From assembly GCA_947584825.1 (NCBI GenBank), contig CANPWR010000032.1, positions 1 to 13,290 of the forward strand: a stretch of DNA of 13,290 nt, written 5' to 3'. The notes beneath the pieces are model-generated. The model saw nothing but the letters and a program-made list of their open reading frames with translations. It ran no database searches and was not told where the DNA came from. The first letter of the stretch is position 1. Each line of letters opens with the position of its first letter. Both the position numbers and the translations under genes were made by a program. This document shows, one piece after another, positions 6,631 to 13,290 of this stretch. The stretch comes from an uncultured Clostridia bacterium. Its GTDB lineage: Bacteria > Bacillota > Clostridia > Oscillospirales > Ruminococcaceae.

Positions 6631-6953
6631 ATAAAATAATGGGGCTTTTAACTATGGCGAGAAGAGCAGGAAAATTGTCGCTTGGTATGGATATGAGCAA
6701 GGATGCGTGCAAAAACGGAATTTCAAAGGGAATATGCATAGCAACAGATATTTCTGCTAAAAGCCTGAAGGAAATTAAGTTTGTGTGTATGAGCGGGAAT
6801 GTACCGCTTTATTCTCTTGGTATGGATATGAAATCGGTCGGCATTGAACTGGGGAAAAACGTAGGAATAATATCTGTAAATGACGGCGGATTTATGAAAA
6901 AAGCAAAGACCTATATGAAAGAAATTGAAATTGACAATGATATGTATAATTAA
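6627..6953 (+). CDS. ylxQ: YlxQ, L7Ae/L30e-like RNA-binding protein
   Basis: Small RNA-binding protein of the ribosomal L7Ae/L30e/S12e/Gadd45 fold, 108 residues. The family N-terminus GLLTMARRAGKLSLG (6-20) and the later ICIATDIS (37-44) and NVPLYSLG (58-65) segments fit YlxQ proteins of Firmicutes. Members of this fold typically bind kink-turn RNA, but the in vivo target of YlxQ is not settled. The ATG overlaps the ylxR stop as ATGA, so translation is probably coupled; only a weak ribosome binding site (AGTGAG) is seen upstream. The stop codon at 6951-6953 overlaps the infB ribosome binding site. Confidence 0.92.
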   Translation: MNKIMGLLTMARRAGKLSLGMDMSKDACKNGISKGICIATDISAKSLKEIKFVCMSGNVPLYSLGMDMKSVGIELGKNVGIISVNDGGFMKKAKTYMKEIEIDNDMYN

Positions 6954-6958
6954 GGAGG
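6952..6958 (+). promoter_or_regulatory. Ribosome binding site of infB
   Basis: AAGGAGG overlaps the ylxQ stop codon. It is only 3 nt from the in-frame TTG at 6962 but 12 nt from the ATG at 6971, so the ATG is the better start. Overlap with the upstream stop suggests coupling between ylxQ and infB. Confidence 0.75.
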
Positions 6959-6970
6959 TTATTGAAACCT

Positions 6971-9505
6971 ATGGCAAAAAATTATAAACTCGGAGAGCTT
7001 GCTAAAAATTTGAAACTACCATCGGCTGATGTTATCGCATGTCTTAATGAAGCGTTCTCAGAGCCTAAAAAGACTGTTTCATCGCTTACTCCTCAAGAGG
7101 TAACTTATGTGTTTGAGTATTTTACTCAGAAAAATCAGGTTGAAAGCTTTGACGAATATTTTGCAAGCGGTAATGTTAAAGAAGAGAAAAAAGAAAAACC
7201 GACGCCCAAAAAGGCTGAAAAGAAGCCGGCTGTAAAAACTGAGAAGAAAGCTGTTAGTGAGCCTAAAAAGGCAGAGGTTGATAATACTGTTAAAAAGACG
7301 GATAAGAAGAAAGAAAAGCCGTCAAAGGCAGTGGTGAAAGCTGCTGAGCCTGAGAAAAAGACAGCTGAGCCTAAGAAAAAAGCTGCAGAGAAAAAAGAGA
7401 AAAAGCCACAGCAGCAGAAGAAAAAAACGCCTCCTAAAAAGCAGGAACACGGAACAAAGCAAAAGCTTATCTCAACGGGTTCTTCACAGAGCGGAGTTAC
7501 CGTTTCAAAGGGTGAAACTACCCATTCCAACACCAAGACCGTTGATACAAGGGGAAGCTACGTTAATCTTGATAAGTATAACGAGAAATATGATACCCTT
7601 GCAGAGTCGAGGTCCGGCAATGGCAGGGATAACTATACCAAAAAGCAAAAGATTAAGCAGAAGTCACAGCAATACAGAAAGCAGCGGAAGTCAAACAAGG
7701 TAGAAACAGAGGCTCAGAAGCTCAAGCGTCTTGAGCTTGAGAGGGCGAGAAAGCAACAGTTAAAGGTATCTATTCCTGATGAAATAACTGTTTCTGAGCT
7801 TGCTTCCAGATTGAAGGTCGTTGCAACTGAGGTTATAAAGAAGCTTATGGGACTTGGCGTTATGGCTTCTATCAATGAGGTTATTGACTTTGATACTGCA
7901 TCGCTTGTTGCAGAGGAGCTTGGTGCTAAGGTTGAAAAGGAAGTTCACGTTACTATTGAGGAACGTCTTATTGTAGATGAAGAGGATAAGGAAGAGGATC
8001 TGGTTGAAAGATGTCCTGTAGTAGTTGTTATGGGACACGTTGACCATGGTAAAACCTCGATCCTCGACAGGATACGTAACGCACACGTTACCGACTCAGA
8101 GGCAGGAGGTATCACACAGCATATTGGTGCATATCAGGTTATGTGCAACGGAAAGCCTATTACTTTCCTTGACACTCCGGGTCATGAGGCGTTTACGGCA
8201 ATGAGACTTCGTGGAGCACAGGCTACGGATATTGCTATATTGGTTGTTGCGGCAGATGACGGCGTTATGCCGCAGACTGTTGAAGCTATCAACCACGCAA
8301 AGGCGGCAGGAGTTTCTATAATTGTCGCTATAAATAAAATGGATAAAGAGGGCGCAAACCCTGACAGAATCAAGCAGGAACTGACCGAGCATGAAATCCT
8401 TTGCGAGGAATGGGGCGGAGATGTTATCTGCGTTCCTGTATCGGCAGTTACCGGCATGGGAATTGATGAGCTTTTGGAGAATATTCTGCTTGTTGCGGAG
8501 GTTAAGGAGCTTAAAGCTAATCCTAACAGACTAGGAAAAGGAACTGTTATTGAAGCTAAGCTCGACAAGGGACGTGGACCTGTTGCAACTATTCTTGTTC
8601 AGAATGGAACGCTAAATTCAGGAGATATTATTATAGCGGGAACTGCTGTAGGAAGAGTCAGAACGATGAGAAATGACAAGGGCGAGGAAATCAAGTCGGC
8701 AGGACCTTCAACACCTGTTGAGATAACAGGATTAGGAGAGGTACCTGATGCAGGAGACGCCTTTAATGTAGTTGCTGATGAAAAGCTTGCTAGAGAGCTT
8801 GCAGAGCAGAGAAAGCAGCAGGCAAAAGAAGAAATTTTCGGACAGTACCAAAAGGTTACTTTGGAAAATCTGTTCAGTCAGATCACGGAGGGAGAGAGAA
8901 AAGAGCTTCCTATCATTGTAAAGGCTGACGTTCAGGGTTCGGTTGAGGCTGTCAAGCAATCTCTTGAGAAGATTTCAAACGACGAAGTCAGAGTAAAGGT
9001 CATACACGGAGCAGTTGGAGCTGTTTCAGAGGGAGACGTTATGCTTGCGGCTGCTTCAAATGCTATTATCGTAGGATTTAATGTGCGTCCTGACCCTATC
9101 GCTAAGGATAGCGCTGAGCGTGACGGAGTTGATATTCGTCTTTACAGAATCATTTACGATGCTATTGAAGAAATTGAAGACGCTATGAAGGGTATGCTTG
9201 CGCCTAAATACCGTGAGGTTGAAACTGCTCGTGTTGAGGTAAGACAGGTATATAAAATTTCAAATGTTGGTCAGGTTGCAGGCTGTTATGTATTATCTGG
9301 CAAGGTCGGCAGAAATAACGAAATAAGGGTTGTTCGAGACGGAATCGTCATCGCCGAGGATAAGATGGCAAGCTTAAAGAGATTTAAGGATGACGTTAAA
9401 GAGGTTTCCGAAGGGTATGAATGCGGTATAACTCTTGAGAAATTTTCCGATATTAAAGAAGGAGACATTTTGGAAGCCTTTTATATGGAAGAGTACAGAG
9501 ATTAG
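6971..9505 (+). CDS. infB: Translation initiation factor IF-2
   Basis: GTPase that brings initiator fMet-tRNA to the 30S subunit and promotes subunit joining; 844 residues. Order of parts: a short N-terminal IF2_N-like domain (MAKNYKLGELAKNLKLPSAD, about 1-60); a Lys/Glu/Pro/Ala-rich linker (about 70-160); a second basic linker with conserved KIKQKSQQYRKQRK; an IF2-associated N domain (about 266-322); the G domain with GHVDHGKT (355-362), DTPGH (401-405) and NKMD (455-458); then domains II, III and the C-terminal fMet-tRNA-binding part, ending in the usual GYECGITLEKFSDIKEGDILEAF. All GTPase motifs are intact. The ATG at 6971 is preferred over TTG at 6962 because of distance to AAGGAGG and because MAKNYKLGELA is the usual family start. 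No convincing internal start for a shorter isoform was found. Confidence 0.98.
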   Translation: MAKNYKLGELAKNLKLPSADVIACLNEAFSEPKKTVSSLTPQEVTYVFEYFTQKNQVESFDEYFASGNVKEEKKEKPTPKKAEKKPAVKTEKKAVSEPKKAEVDNTVKKTDKKKEKPSKAVVKAAEPEKKTAEPKKKAAEKKEKKPQQQKKKTPPKKQEHGTKQKLISTGSSQSGVTVSKGETTHSNTKTVDTRGSYVNLDKYNEKYDTLAESRSGNGRDNYTKKQKIKQKSQQYRKQRKSNKVETEAQKLKRLELERARKQQLKVSIPDEITVSELASRLKVVATEVIKKLMGLGVMASINEVIDFDTASLVAEELGAKVEKEVHVTIEERLIVDEEDKEEDLVERCPVVVVMGHVDHGKTSILDRIRNAHVTDSEAGGITQHIGAYQVMCNGKPITFLDTPGHEAFTAMRLRGAQATDIAILVVAADDGVMPQTVEAINHAKAAGVSIIVAINKMDKEGANPDRIKQELTEHEILCEEWGGDVICVPVSAVTGMGIDELLENILLVAEVKELKANPNRLGKGTVIEAKLDKGRGPVATILVQNGTLNSGDIIIAGTAVGRVRTMRNDKGEEIKSAGPSTPVEITGLGEVPDAGDAFNVVADEKLARELAEQRKQQAKEEIFGQYQKVTLENLFSQITEGERKELPIIVKADVQGSVEAVKQSLEKISNDEVRVKVIHGAVGAVSEGDVMLAAASNAIIVGFNVRPDPIAKDSAERDGVDIRLYRIIYDAIEEIEDAMKGMLAPKYREVETARVEVRQVYKISNVGQVAGCYVLSGKVGRNNEIRVVRDGIVIAEDKMASLKRFKDDVKEVSEGYECGITLEKFSDIKEGDILEAFYMEEYRD

Positions 9506-9638
9506 TGTTAAAAATACTTTTCACTTATTAATCTTTGCCATAAAAATGCGTCAATTCCGAAGCCAGAACCGCTAAAATCCCAATATAAGGCACACACTTG
9601 TCGGAGGACACAGATTAAAACTTAAAGGAGAAAACAAA
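9506..9638. other. infB-rbfA intergenic region, no gene found
   Basis: This 133-nt gap has an AT-rich first part and then a C-rich stretch (about 9551-9610), unlike the purine-rich coding strand around it. Short pairing is possible between TCCGA (9556-9560) and TCGGA (9601-9605) and between GCC (9562-9564) and GGC (9589-9591). A GGAGG at 9603-9607 has no ATG/GTG/TTG at a useful distance. In Bacillus, ylxP lies between infB and rbfA; no trace of it is readable here. Function unknown. Confidence 0.45.
9624..9630 (+). promoter_or_regulatory. Ribosome binding site of rbfA (TTG start)
   Basis: AAAGGAG ends 8 nt before the TTG at 9639. No ATG or GTG start competes in this frame, so this site decides the uncommon TTG start of rbfA. 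Confidence 0.85.
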
Positions 9639-10022
9639 TTGGCAGGTTATAAACCAAGAAGATTATCTGAGGATATAAGAAGAATAATTTCGGGTAAAAT
9701 CAGAGATTTAAAGGATCCGAGAATTAATAAAAATGGTATGATTACGATTGTTAGGTGTGATGTTTCAAACGACATTTCATACTGTAAGGTTTACGTTTCG
9801 TCATTTGAGGGATTTGATAAGGCAAAGGAAGCAGTTAAAGGCTTTGAGTCGGCTTCGGGTCTATTAAAGCGTGAGATTTCTAATGTTCTCAGGCTAAGAA
9901 AATGTCCTGAGCTGGAATTTGTCGCTGATAACTCTATGGAACATTCTATAAAAATCAATAAGATTTTAAAGGATGTTTCGAGAGACAAATCTGATTCAGA
10001 CAGTGATAACGAAACTCTATAG
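9639..10022 (+). CDS. rbfA: 30S ribosome-binding factor RbfA
   Basis: Cold-shock-linked assembly factor that binds the 30S subunit and helps maturation of the 5' end of 16S rRNA; 127 residues. The start AGYKPRRLSEDIRR and the DPRI segment are typical, as is the KH-fold core TIVRCDVSNDISYCKVYVS. The SASG at the helix-kink position matches the family's AxG. The C-terminal tail is short and rich in Ser and Asp (DKSDSDSDNE) and probably disordered. It starts with TTG, set by AAAGGAG 8 nt upstream. It lies 133 nt after infB and 55 nt before nrnA, the usual place for rbfA in this operon. Confidence 0.95.
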   Translation: MAGYKPRRLSEDIRRIISGKIRDLKDPRINKNGMITIVRCDVSNDISYCKVYVSSFEGFDKAKEAVKGFESASGLLKREISNVLRLRKCPELEFVADNSMEHSIKINKILKDVSRDKSDSDSDNETL

Positions 10023-10062
10023 CCGGTAATCATAGCAGAACATTTATAGACAATTTCCGAAA

Positions 10063-10068
10063 AAGGAG
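10063..10068 (+). promoter_or_regulatory. Ribosome binding site of nrnA (GTG start)
   Basis: AAGGAG ends 9 nt before the GTG at 10078. Nearby GTG triplets at 10068 and 10071 are out of frame and too close to the site. This supports the GTG at 10078 as the start. Confidence 0.8.
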
Positions 10069-10077
10069 TGGTGACAG

Positions 10078-11034
10078 GTGGATTTCTCAAAAATCAAAAG
10101 CTTTTTGGAAAGCGATGAATGTGATAACGTAACGATTCTGACGCATAAAAGTCCTGACGGAGATACATTAGGCGGAGGCTTTGCATTGTGTTATTTGCTT
10201 AGGGATATGGGAAAGAAAGCTAATGTGGTAAACAACGAACCTTTCCCAAAAAGATACAAGGAGTTTATGTATCCTGACTACGAACCTATGGATTTTGAAG
10301 AAAAGTGCGTTATTGCGGTGGATATTGCCAGCTTGGAGCTGCTCGGAGATAATTTGTCTGAGTATAAGAAAGAGGGGAAGGTCGATCTTTGTATTGATCA
10401 TCATATGACTAATAAAAAGTATGCAAAGTTGTATTACATTGACAATGATTCTGCGGCTGCATGCCAGACGTTATATGAGCTTATAAAATACATGGATAGA
10501 CCGATCACTAAGCTTATTGCAACTTGTCTTTATATTGGAATTTCAACAGATACCGGATGCTTTAAGTTTGAAAGCGTTTCACCGAAAACACATATGATAG
10601 CAGCGGATCTTATTTCTTATGGTATAAATCACGGTTATGTGAACCGTATGATGTTCGATGTAAAGCCTAGAGGAGTAATAAAGGTAGAGCAGGAGGTTAT
10701 AAGAAATCTTCAGTTCTGCTTTGACGGCAGGTGTGCTATAGAGTTCGTGCCGAAGTCTCTAATAGAAAACAGTGGTGTGGAGTCGGCTGAGTTTGAAGAG
10801 CTGGCAACGATTCCGCTTACTGTTGAGGGAGTTGAAGTCGGCATAACCATTAAGGAAAAGGGAAATAACGAATATAAGCTGTCGGTGAGAACTACCGATA
10901 AGCACGACGCTTGTGCTTTTTGTAAAAGCTTCGGCGGCGGAGGTCATCTTCGTGCTGCAGGCTGTCAGATCACCGGAACATATGATGAGGTTATGCAGAA
11001 GATTACAGGCAGAGCAGCCGAGATGTTTGAATAA
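10078..11034 (+). CDS. nrnA: DHH/DHHA1 phosphoesterase, NrnA-type nanoRNase/pAp phosphatase
   Basis: Cytoplasmic Mn2+-dependent phosphoesterase; the NrnA family degrades RNA of 2-5 nt and dephosphorylates 3'-phosphoadenosine 5'-phosphate. The 318 residues carry the DHH motifs in order: H23 with D27-G-D29 (THKSPDGDTLGG), D82 (VDIAS), and D107-H108-H109, followed by NDSAAACQTLYEL. The C-terminal DHHA1 domain has the substrate-binding GGGGHLRAAG (286-295). Length and motifs match NrnA, not the larger RecJ or the c-di-AMP hydrolase GdpP. The start is GTG with AAGGAG at 9 nt. A position between rbfA and truB is common for this gene in Clostridia. Which of its two activities dominates cannot be told from sequence. 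Confidence 0.93.
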   Translation: MDFSKIKSFLESDECDNVTILTHKSPDGDTLGGGFALCYLLRDMGKKANVVNNEPFPKRYKEFMYPDYEPMDFEEKCVIAVDIASLELLGDNLSEYKKEGKVDLCIDHHMTNKKYAKLYYIDNDSAAACQTLYELIKYMDRPITKLIATCLYIGISTDTGCFKFESVSPKTHMIAADLISYGINHGYVNRMMFDVKPRGVIKVEQEVIRNLQFCFDGRCAIEFVPKSLIENSGVESAEFEELATIPLTVEGVEVGITIKEKGNNEYKLSVRTTDKHDACAFCKSFGGGGHLRAAGCQITGTYDEVMQKITGRAAEMFE

Positions 11035-11044
11035 TTAAAAAGTT

Positions 11045-11947
11045 ATGAATAAAGAATTAAACGGAATTATTGTTATAAATAAGCCAAAGGGGTTTACGTC
11101 TTTTGATGTTATTGCAAAGCTGAGAGGTGTTCTGCACATCAAAAGGCTGGGTCATGCAGGAACGCTAGACCCAATGGCTACAGGAGTTTTACCTGTGTTT
11201 GTAGGCAAGGCTACAAAGGCTTGCGATATTCTTCCGAATAATGAAAAAAGCTACAAGGCAGGCTTTAAACTGGGAGTAAAGACAGATACTCAGGATATTA
11301 CGGGCAAAATAATTTTTGAGGAAAGGTCTAGTGTTACAAAGGAAAAGCTTATCAACAAAATCAAGTTGTTTTTAGGCGAGACAGAACAGCTTCCTCCTAT
11401 GTATTCGGCGGTATCTGTTGGCGGAAAGCGCCTCTATGAGCTTGCACGAGAGGGCAAAGAGATAGAGAGAAAGCCCAGAAAGATTTATGTAGAAAGTATA
11501 GAAATTACCGAATTTGATGAGCAATCTCAAACTGGAGATATAATAATACACTGTTCTAAGGGAACATATATAAGAACGATAATCCATGATTTGGGTGAAG
11601 CATTAGGTACAGGCGGTGTTTTGACGTCGCTTGAAAGAACGTCTTCAAGCGGATATGATATTTCACAGAGCCATACGCTTGATGAGGTTAAGTCGCTTAT
11701 AGAAAGCGGTAAAGGTATTGAGGGAATACTGTATTCTATTGACAGTGCGTTTGATTTGTATGAAAAAATCGTTCTTAATCAAAAACATACAACACTGTAT
11801 AAAAACGGCGTAAAGCTCAGGCTGGAACAGGTAGGCGCAAAGGGCGGAAATACATATCGTGTTTACGGAAACGATAATGAGTTTTTAGGACTTGCCCTTG
11901 CGGATAAAAAGTCAAATGAATTTATAATAAAAAAGAATTTCTTTTAA
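11045..11947 (+). CDS. truB: tRNA pseudouridine(55) synthase TruB
   Basis: Makes pseudouridine at position 55 in the T loop of tRNAs. The 300-residue protein has the catalytic motif GHAGTLDP (36-43) with nucleophile Asp42. It also has the conserved SYKAGFKLGVKTDTQD segment (about 69-84), QLPPMYSAV (115-123) with KRLYELAREG (128-137), and CSKGTYIRTIIHDLG (170-184). The C-terminal 50 residues, ending LALADKKSNEFIIKKNFF, form the short PUA-like tail seen in Firmicutes. Only 10 nt separate it from nrnA, and no Shine-Dalgarno sequence stands before the ATG (TAATTAAAAAGTT), unlike every other well-supported start here. Translation is probably coupled to nrnA. MNKELNGIIVINKP is the conserved N-terminus, so this start is secure. 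Confidence 0.97.
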   Translation: MNKELNGIIVINKPKGFTSFDVIAKLRGVLHIKRLGHAGTLDPMATGVLPVFVGKATKACDILPNNEKSYKAGFKLGVKTDTQDITGKIIFEERSSVTKEKLINKIKLFLGETEQLPPMYSAVSVGGKRLYELAREGKEIERKPRKIYVESIEITEFDEQSQTGDIIIHCSKGTYIRTIIHDLGEALGTGGVLTSLERTSSSGYDISQSHTLDEVKSLIESGKGIEGILYSIDSAFDLYEKIVLNQKHTTLYKNGVKLRLEQVGAKGGNTYRVYGNDNEFLGLALADKKSNEFIIKKNFF

Positions 11948-11986
11948 GCCAAGTTATTTGGATATTCAAATAGTTCACTTCTTGGC
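11948..11986 (+). other. Two-part hairpin between truB and ribF
   Basis: An outer stem GCCAAG (11948-11953) with CTTGGC (11981-11986) encloses an inner stem TATTTG (11955-11960) with CAAATA (11967-11972) around a GATATT loop, leaving an asymmetric bulge on the 3' side. It begins directly after the truB stop. No T-run follows; instead the ribF ribosome binding site AAAGGGA (11987-11993) starts at the next base. It is thus more likely a translation or mRNA-processing element than a terminator. The role is inferred. Confidence 0.5.
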
Positions 11987-12001
11987 AAAGGGATTGATAT
12001 T

Positions 12002-12928
12002 ATGATTTTAGACATTACAAAAAGTGATGTAACTTTCAAAAATAAAACTGTGGTTACTATGGGTATATTCGACGGAGTACACAGAGGACATCAGGCAGTT
12101 ATTAATACAGCTTGTGAATTTAAAAAGCAGAAACTTGATGTTGTACTGTTTACGTTTAAGACAGATACCGTTACCACAAAAGGCAGAGGATACATAGAAA
12201 TGCTTTTATCTGACGATTTAAAAAGAGAGCATTTTGATAGAATGGGAGTTGACTATATATATTCCCCTGCTTTTGATGAAATGAAAAACATGACTTCTGC
12301 TCAATTTGTTGAGCAGGTTTTATATAACAAACTAAATGCTGAGGTCGTTGTCTGCGGAGAGGATTTTCATTTTGGCAGAAATGCGGAAGGCGATGCTGAA
12401 AAATTAAAATTTCTGTGCGGAAAATTTCATATAAAGACGGTTATTGTCAAGCAGGCGCAGTATGAGGGCAAAAAAATAAGCTCTTCAGAGATAAGAGACT
12501 GCATAAGGCAGGGAGAGGTCAAAAGAGCAAATGAGATGCTTGGGTATAATTACTATTACAAGCTTCCGGTTCTGCACGGAAATGAAATCGGCAGAATGCT
12601 TGATTTCCCTACTATAAATCAGGAGATTTCAAAAGGAAATATATTACCGAAGTTCGGTGTTTATATTACCAGAACAATGATAGATAACAAATGGCGGAAC
12701 AGTGTTTCAAATATAGGTGTAAAACCTACTGTTGAAGTGAGAAAGCTGCCGTTGATTGAGACGAATATACTTGATTTTGAGGGTAATATATACGGACAAG
12801 TTATAAAGGTAGAGCTTTTGGATTTTTTAAGACCTGAACGAAAATTTGAAAGTATTGATGAGTTAAAAAGACAGGTAAAGTCTGATATAAATAAAACAAA
12901 AGAGTTTTTAAGCACAAGGAGGATTTAA
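12002..12928 (+). CDS. ribF: Bifunctional riboflavin kinase/FAD synthetase RibF
   Basis: Converts riboflavin to FMN and then to FAD; 308 residues. The N-terminal FMN adenylyltransferase domain (about 1-185) has the nucleotidyl-transferase motif GIFDGVHRGH (21-30), GEDFHFGRNAEGD (119-131) and the ISSSEIR motif (159-165, usually ISSTxIR). The C-terminal flavokinase domain has GRMLDFPTIN (197-206, usually G-FPTAN), NIGVKPT (237-243) and ETNILDFEGNIYG (253-265) with the expected catalytic Glu. The Pro-His-Pro segment common after the second strand (TFxPHP) is replaced by TFKTDT (51-56). Catalytic residues are otherwise in place, so activity is expected. AAAGGGA lies 8 nt before the ATG, directly after a hairpin. 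No FMN riboswitch fits in the 54-nt gap. The stop is one base before gltX. Confidence 0.95.
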   Translation: MILDITKSDVTFKNKTVVTMGIFDGVHRGHQAVINTACEFKKQKLDVVLFTFKTDTVTTKGRGYIEMLLSDDLKREHFDRMGVDYIYSPAFDEMKNMTSAQFVEQVLYNKLNAEVVVCGEDFHFGRNAEGDAEKLKFLCGKFHIKTVIVKQAQYEGKKISSSEIRDCIRQGEVKRANEMLGYNYYYKLPVLHGNEIGRMLDFPTINQEISKGNILPKFGVYITRTMIDNKWRNSVSNIGVKPTVEVRKLPLIETNILDFEGNIYGQVIKVELLDFLRPERKFESIDELKRQVKSDINKTKEFLSTRRI

Positions 12929-12929
12929 T

Positions 12930-13290
12930 ATGAGTAAGGTAAGAACTAGATTTGCGCCAAGTCCTACCGGATATATGCATATCGGAAATCTAAGAACAGC
13001 ACTGTTTACCTATATTATCGCAAAGAAAAACGGCGGAGACTTTATTCTTCGTATTGAGGATACCGACAGGGAAAGACTTGTAGAGGGTGCTACAGACGTT
13101 ATTTACAGCACTCTCAGAGAGTGCGGACTGAACTGGGACGAGGGTCCTGACATTGGCGGAGAGTACGGTCCTTATATACAATCCGAGAGAATGGGAATGT
13201 ATAAGGACTATGCTATAGAGCTTGTCGAAAAGGGCGAAGCTTATTACTGTTTCTGTGATAAGGAGCGTTTGGACGAGCTAAAAGCTGTTC
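12930..13290 (+). CDS. gltX: Glutamyl-tRNA synthetase (5' part, cut by window end)
   Basis: Class I aminoacyl-tRNA synthetase that charges tRNA with glutamate. Only the first 120 codons are present; the reading frame is open to the end. The start MSKVRTRFAPSPTGYMHIGN contains the family's HIGH-type motif as HIGN (17-20), followed by RIEDTDRER (41-49), which recognises glutamate and ATP. C107-F-C109 in YYCFCDKERLDEL matches the first half of the zinc-binding CxC site known in E. coli-type GluRS; the second half lies outside the window. AAGGAGG (12916-12922) is 7 nt before the ATG and lies inside the ribF 3' end. One base separates it from the ribF stop, so the two are very likely co-transcribed and coupled. 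Discriminating versus non-discriminating type cannot be judged from this part. Confidence 0.95.
   Translation, partial: MSKVRTRFAPSPTGYMHIGNLRTALFTYIIAKKNGGDFILRIEDTDRERLVEGATDVIYSTLRECGLNWDEGPDIGGEYGPYIQSERMGMYKDYAIELVEKGEAYYCFCDKERLDELKAV

Noticed and set aside
6962..6970. TTG start for infB
   Set aside because: Only 3 nt from AAGGAGG, too close for initiation; the ATG at 6971 begins the conserved sequence.
7135..7536. Long minus-strand frame, Phe/Ser-rich, opposite infB
   Set aside because: It is the antisense reading of the Lys/Glu-rich linker codons; no ribosome binding site and no recognisable domain.
7512..7703. Small + strand frame inside infB
   Set aside because: Out-of-frame shadow within the intact IF2 reading frame, with no family resemblance and no context supporting expression.
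11948..12001. FMN riboswitch ahead of ribF
   Set aside because: The gap is 54 nt, far shorter than an FMN riboswitch, and holds none of its conserved segments.
1..13290. Mobile elements, CRISPR, tRNA/rRNA, defence or secretion systems
   Set aside because: Nothing matching these was found. The genes are uniform in strand, style and codon use and belong to known core families.

Overview
The window is a stretch of core bacterial chromosome carrying genes for translation, RNA metabolism and nucleotide salvage, all on the + strand. The organism is most likely a low-to-moderate GC Gram-positive of the class Clostridia, possibly near Ruminococcaceae/Oscillospiraceae. This is inferred from the order rimP-nusA-ylxR-ylxQ-infB-rbfA-nrnA-truB-ribF, a NusA without the C-terminal repeats of proteobacteria, strong AAGGAGG-type ribosome binding sites, sigma-A-type promoters, and TTG and GTG start codons. 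I cannot fix the genus from sequence alone.

Layout. (1) 46-437: rplQ, normally the last gene of the spc/alpha ribosomal protein cluster, followed by a clear intrinsic terminator. (2) 503-4525: a probable promoter, then three closely spaced genes: a Na+/phosphate symporter with a C-terminal PhoU-like domain, a trimeric-type purine nucleoside phosphorylase, and an amidohydrolase of the methylthioadenosine/S-adenosylhomocysteine/adenosine deaminase type. Together they look like a phosphate-import and purine nucleoside salvage unit. (3) 4590-13290: the nusA-infB operon, starting from a strong TTGCAA-17-TATAAT promoter. A 12-bp leader hairpin with an interrupted U-tract follows the promoter, then rimP, nusA, ylxR (rnpM), ylxQ, infB, rbfA, nrnA, truB, ribF and the first 120 codons of gltX, which is cut by the window end.

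How the genes work together. RimP and RbfA mature the 30S subunit. NusA controls pausing and termination. YlxR and YlxQ are small RNA-binding proteins, IF2 starts translation, TruB makes pseudouridine 55 in tRNA, NrnA clears the last 2-5 nt of decayed RNA, RibF makes FMN and FAD, and GltX charges tRNA-Glu. Most gaps are short and no intrinsic terminator is seen after the leader hairpin, so co-transcription is likely.

I found no mobile element, CRISPR array, tRNA, rRNA, defence gene or unknown protein family, and nothing I would call a new biological system. The points most worth a second look are the probable NusA-responsive attenuator ahead of rimP, an altered GXXG loop in the first KH domain of NusA, the purine salvage trio, and two unexplained intergenic stretches (infB-rbfA and truB-ribF).
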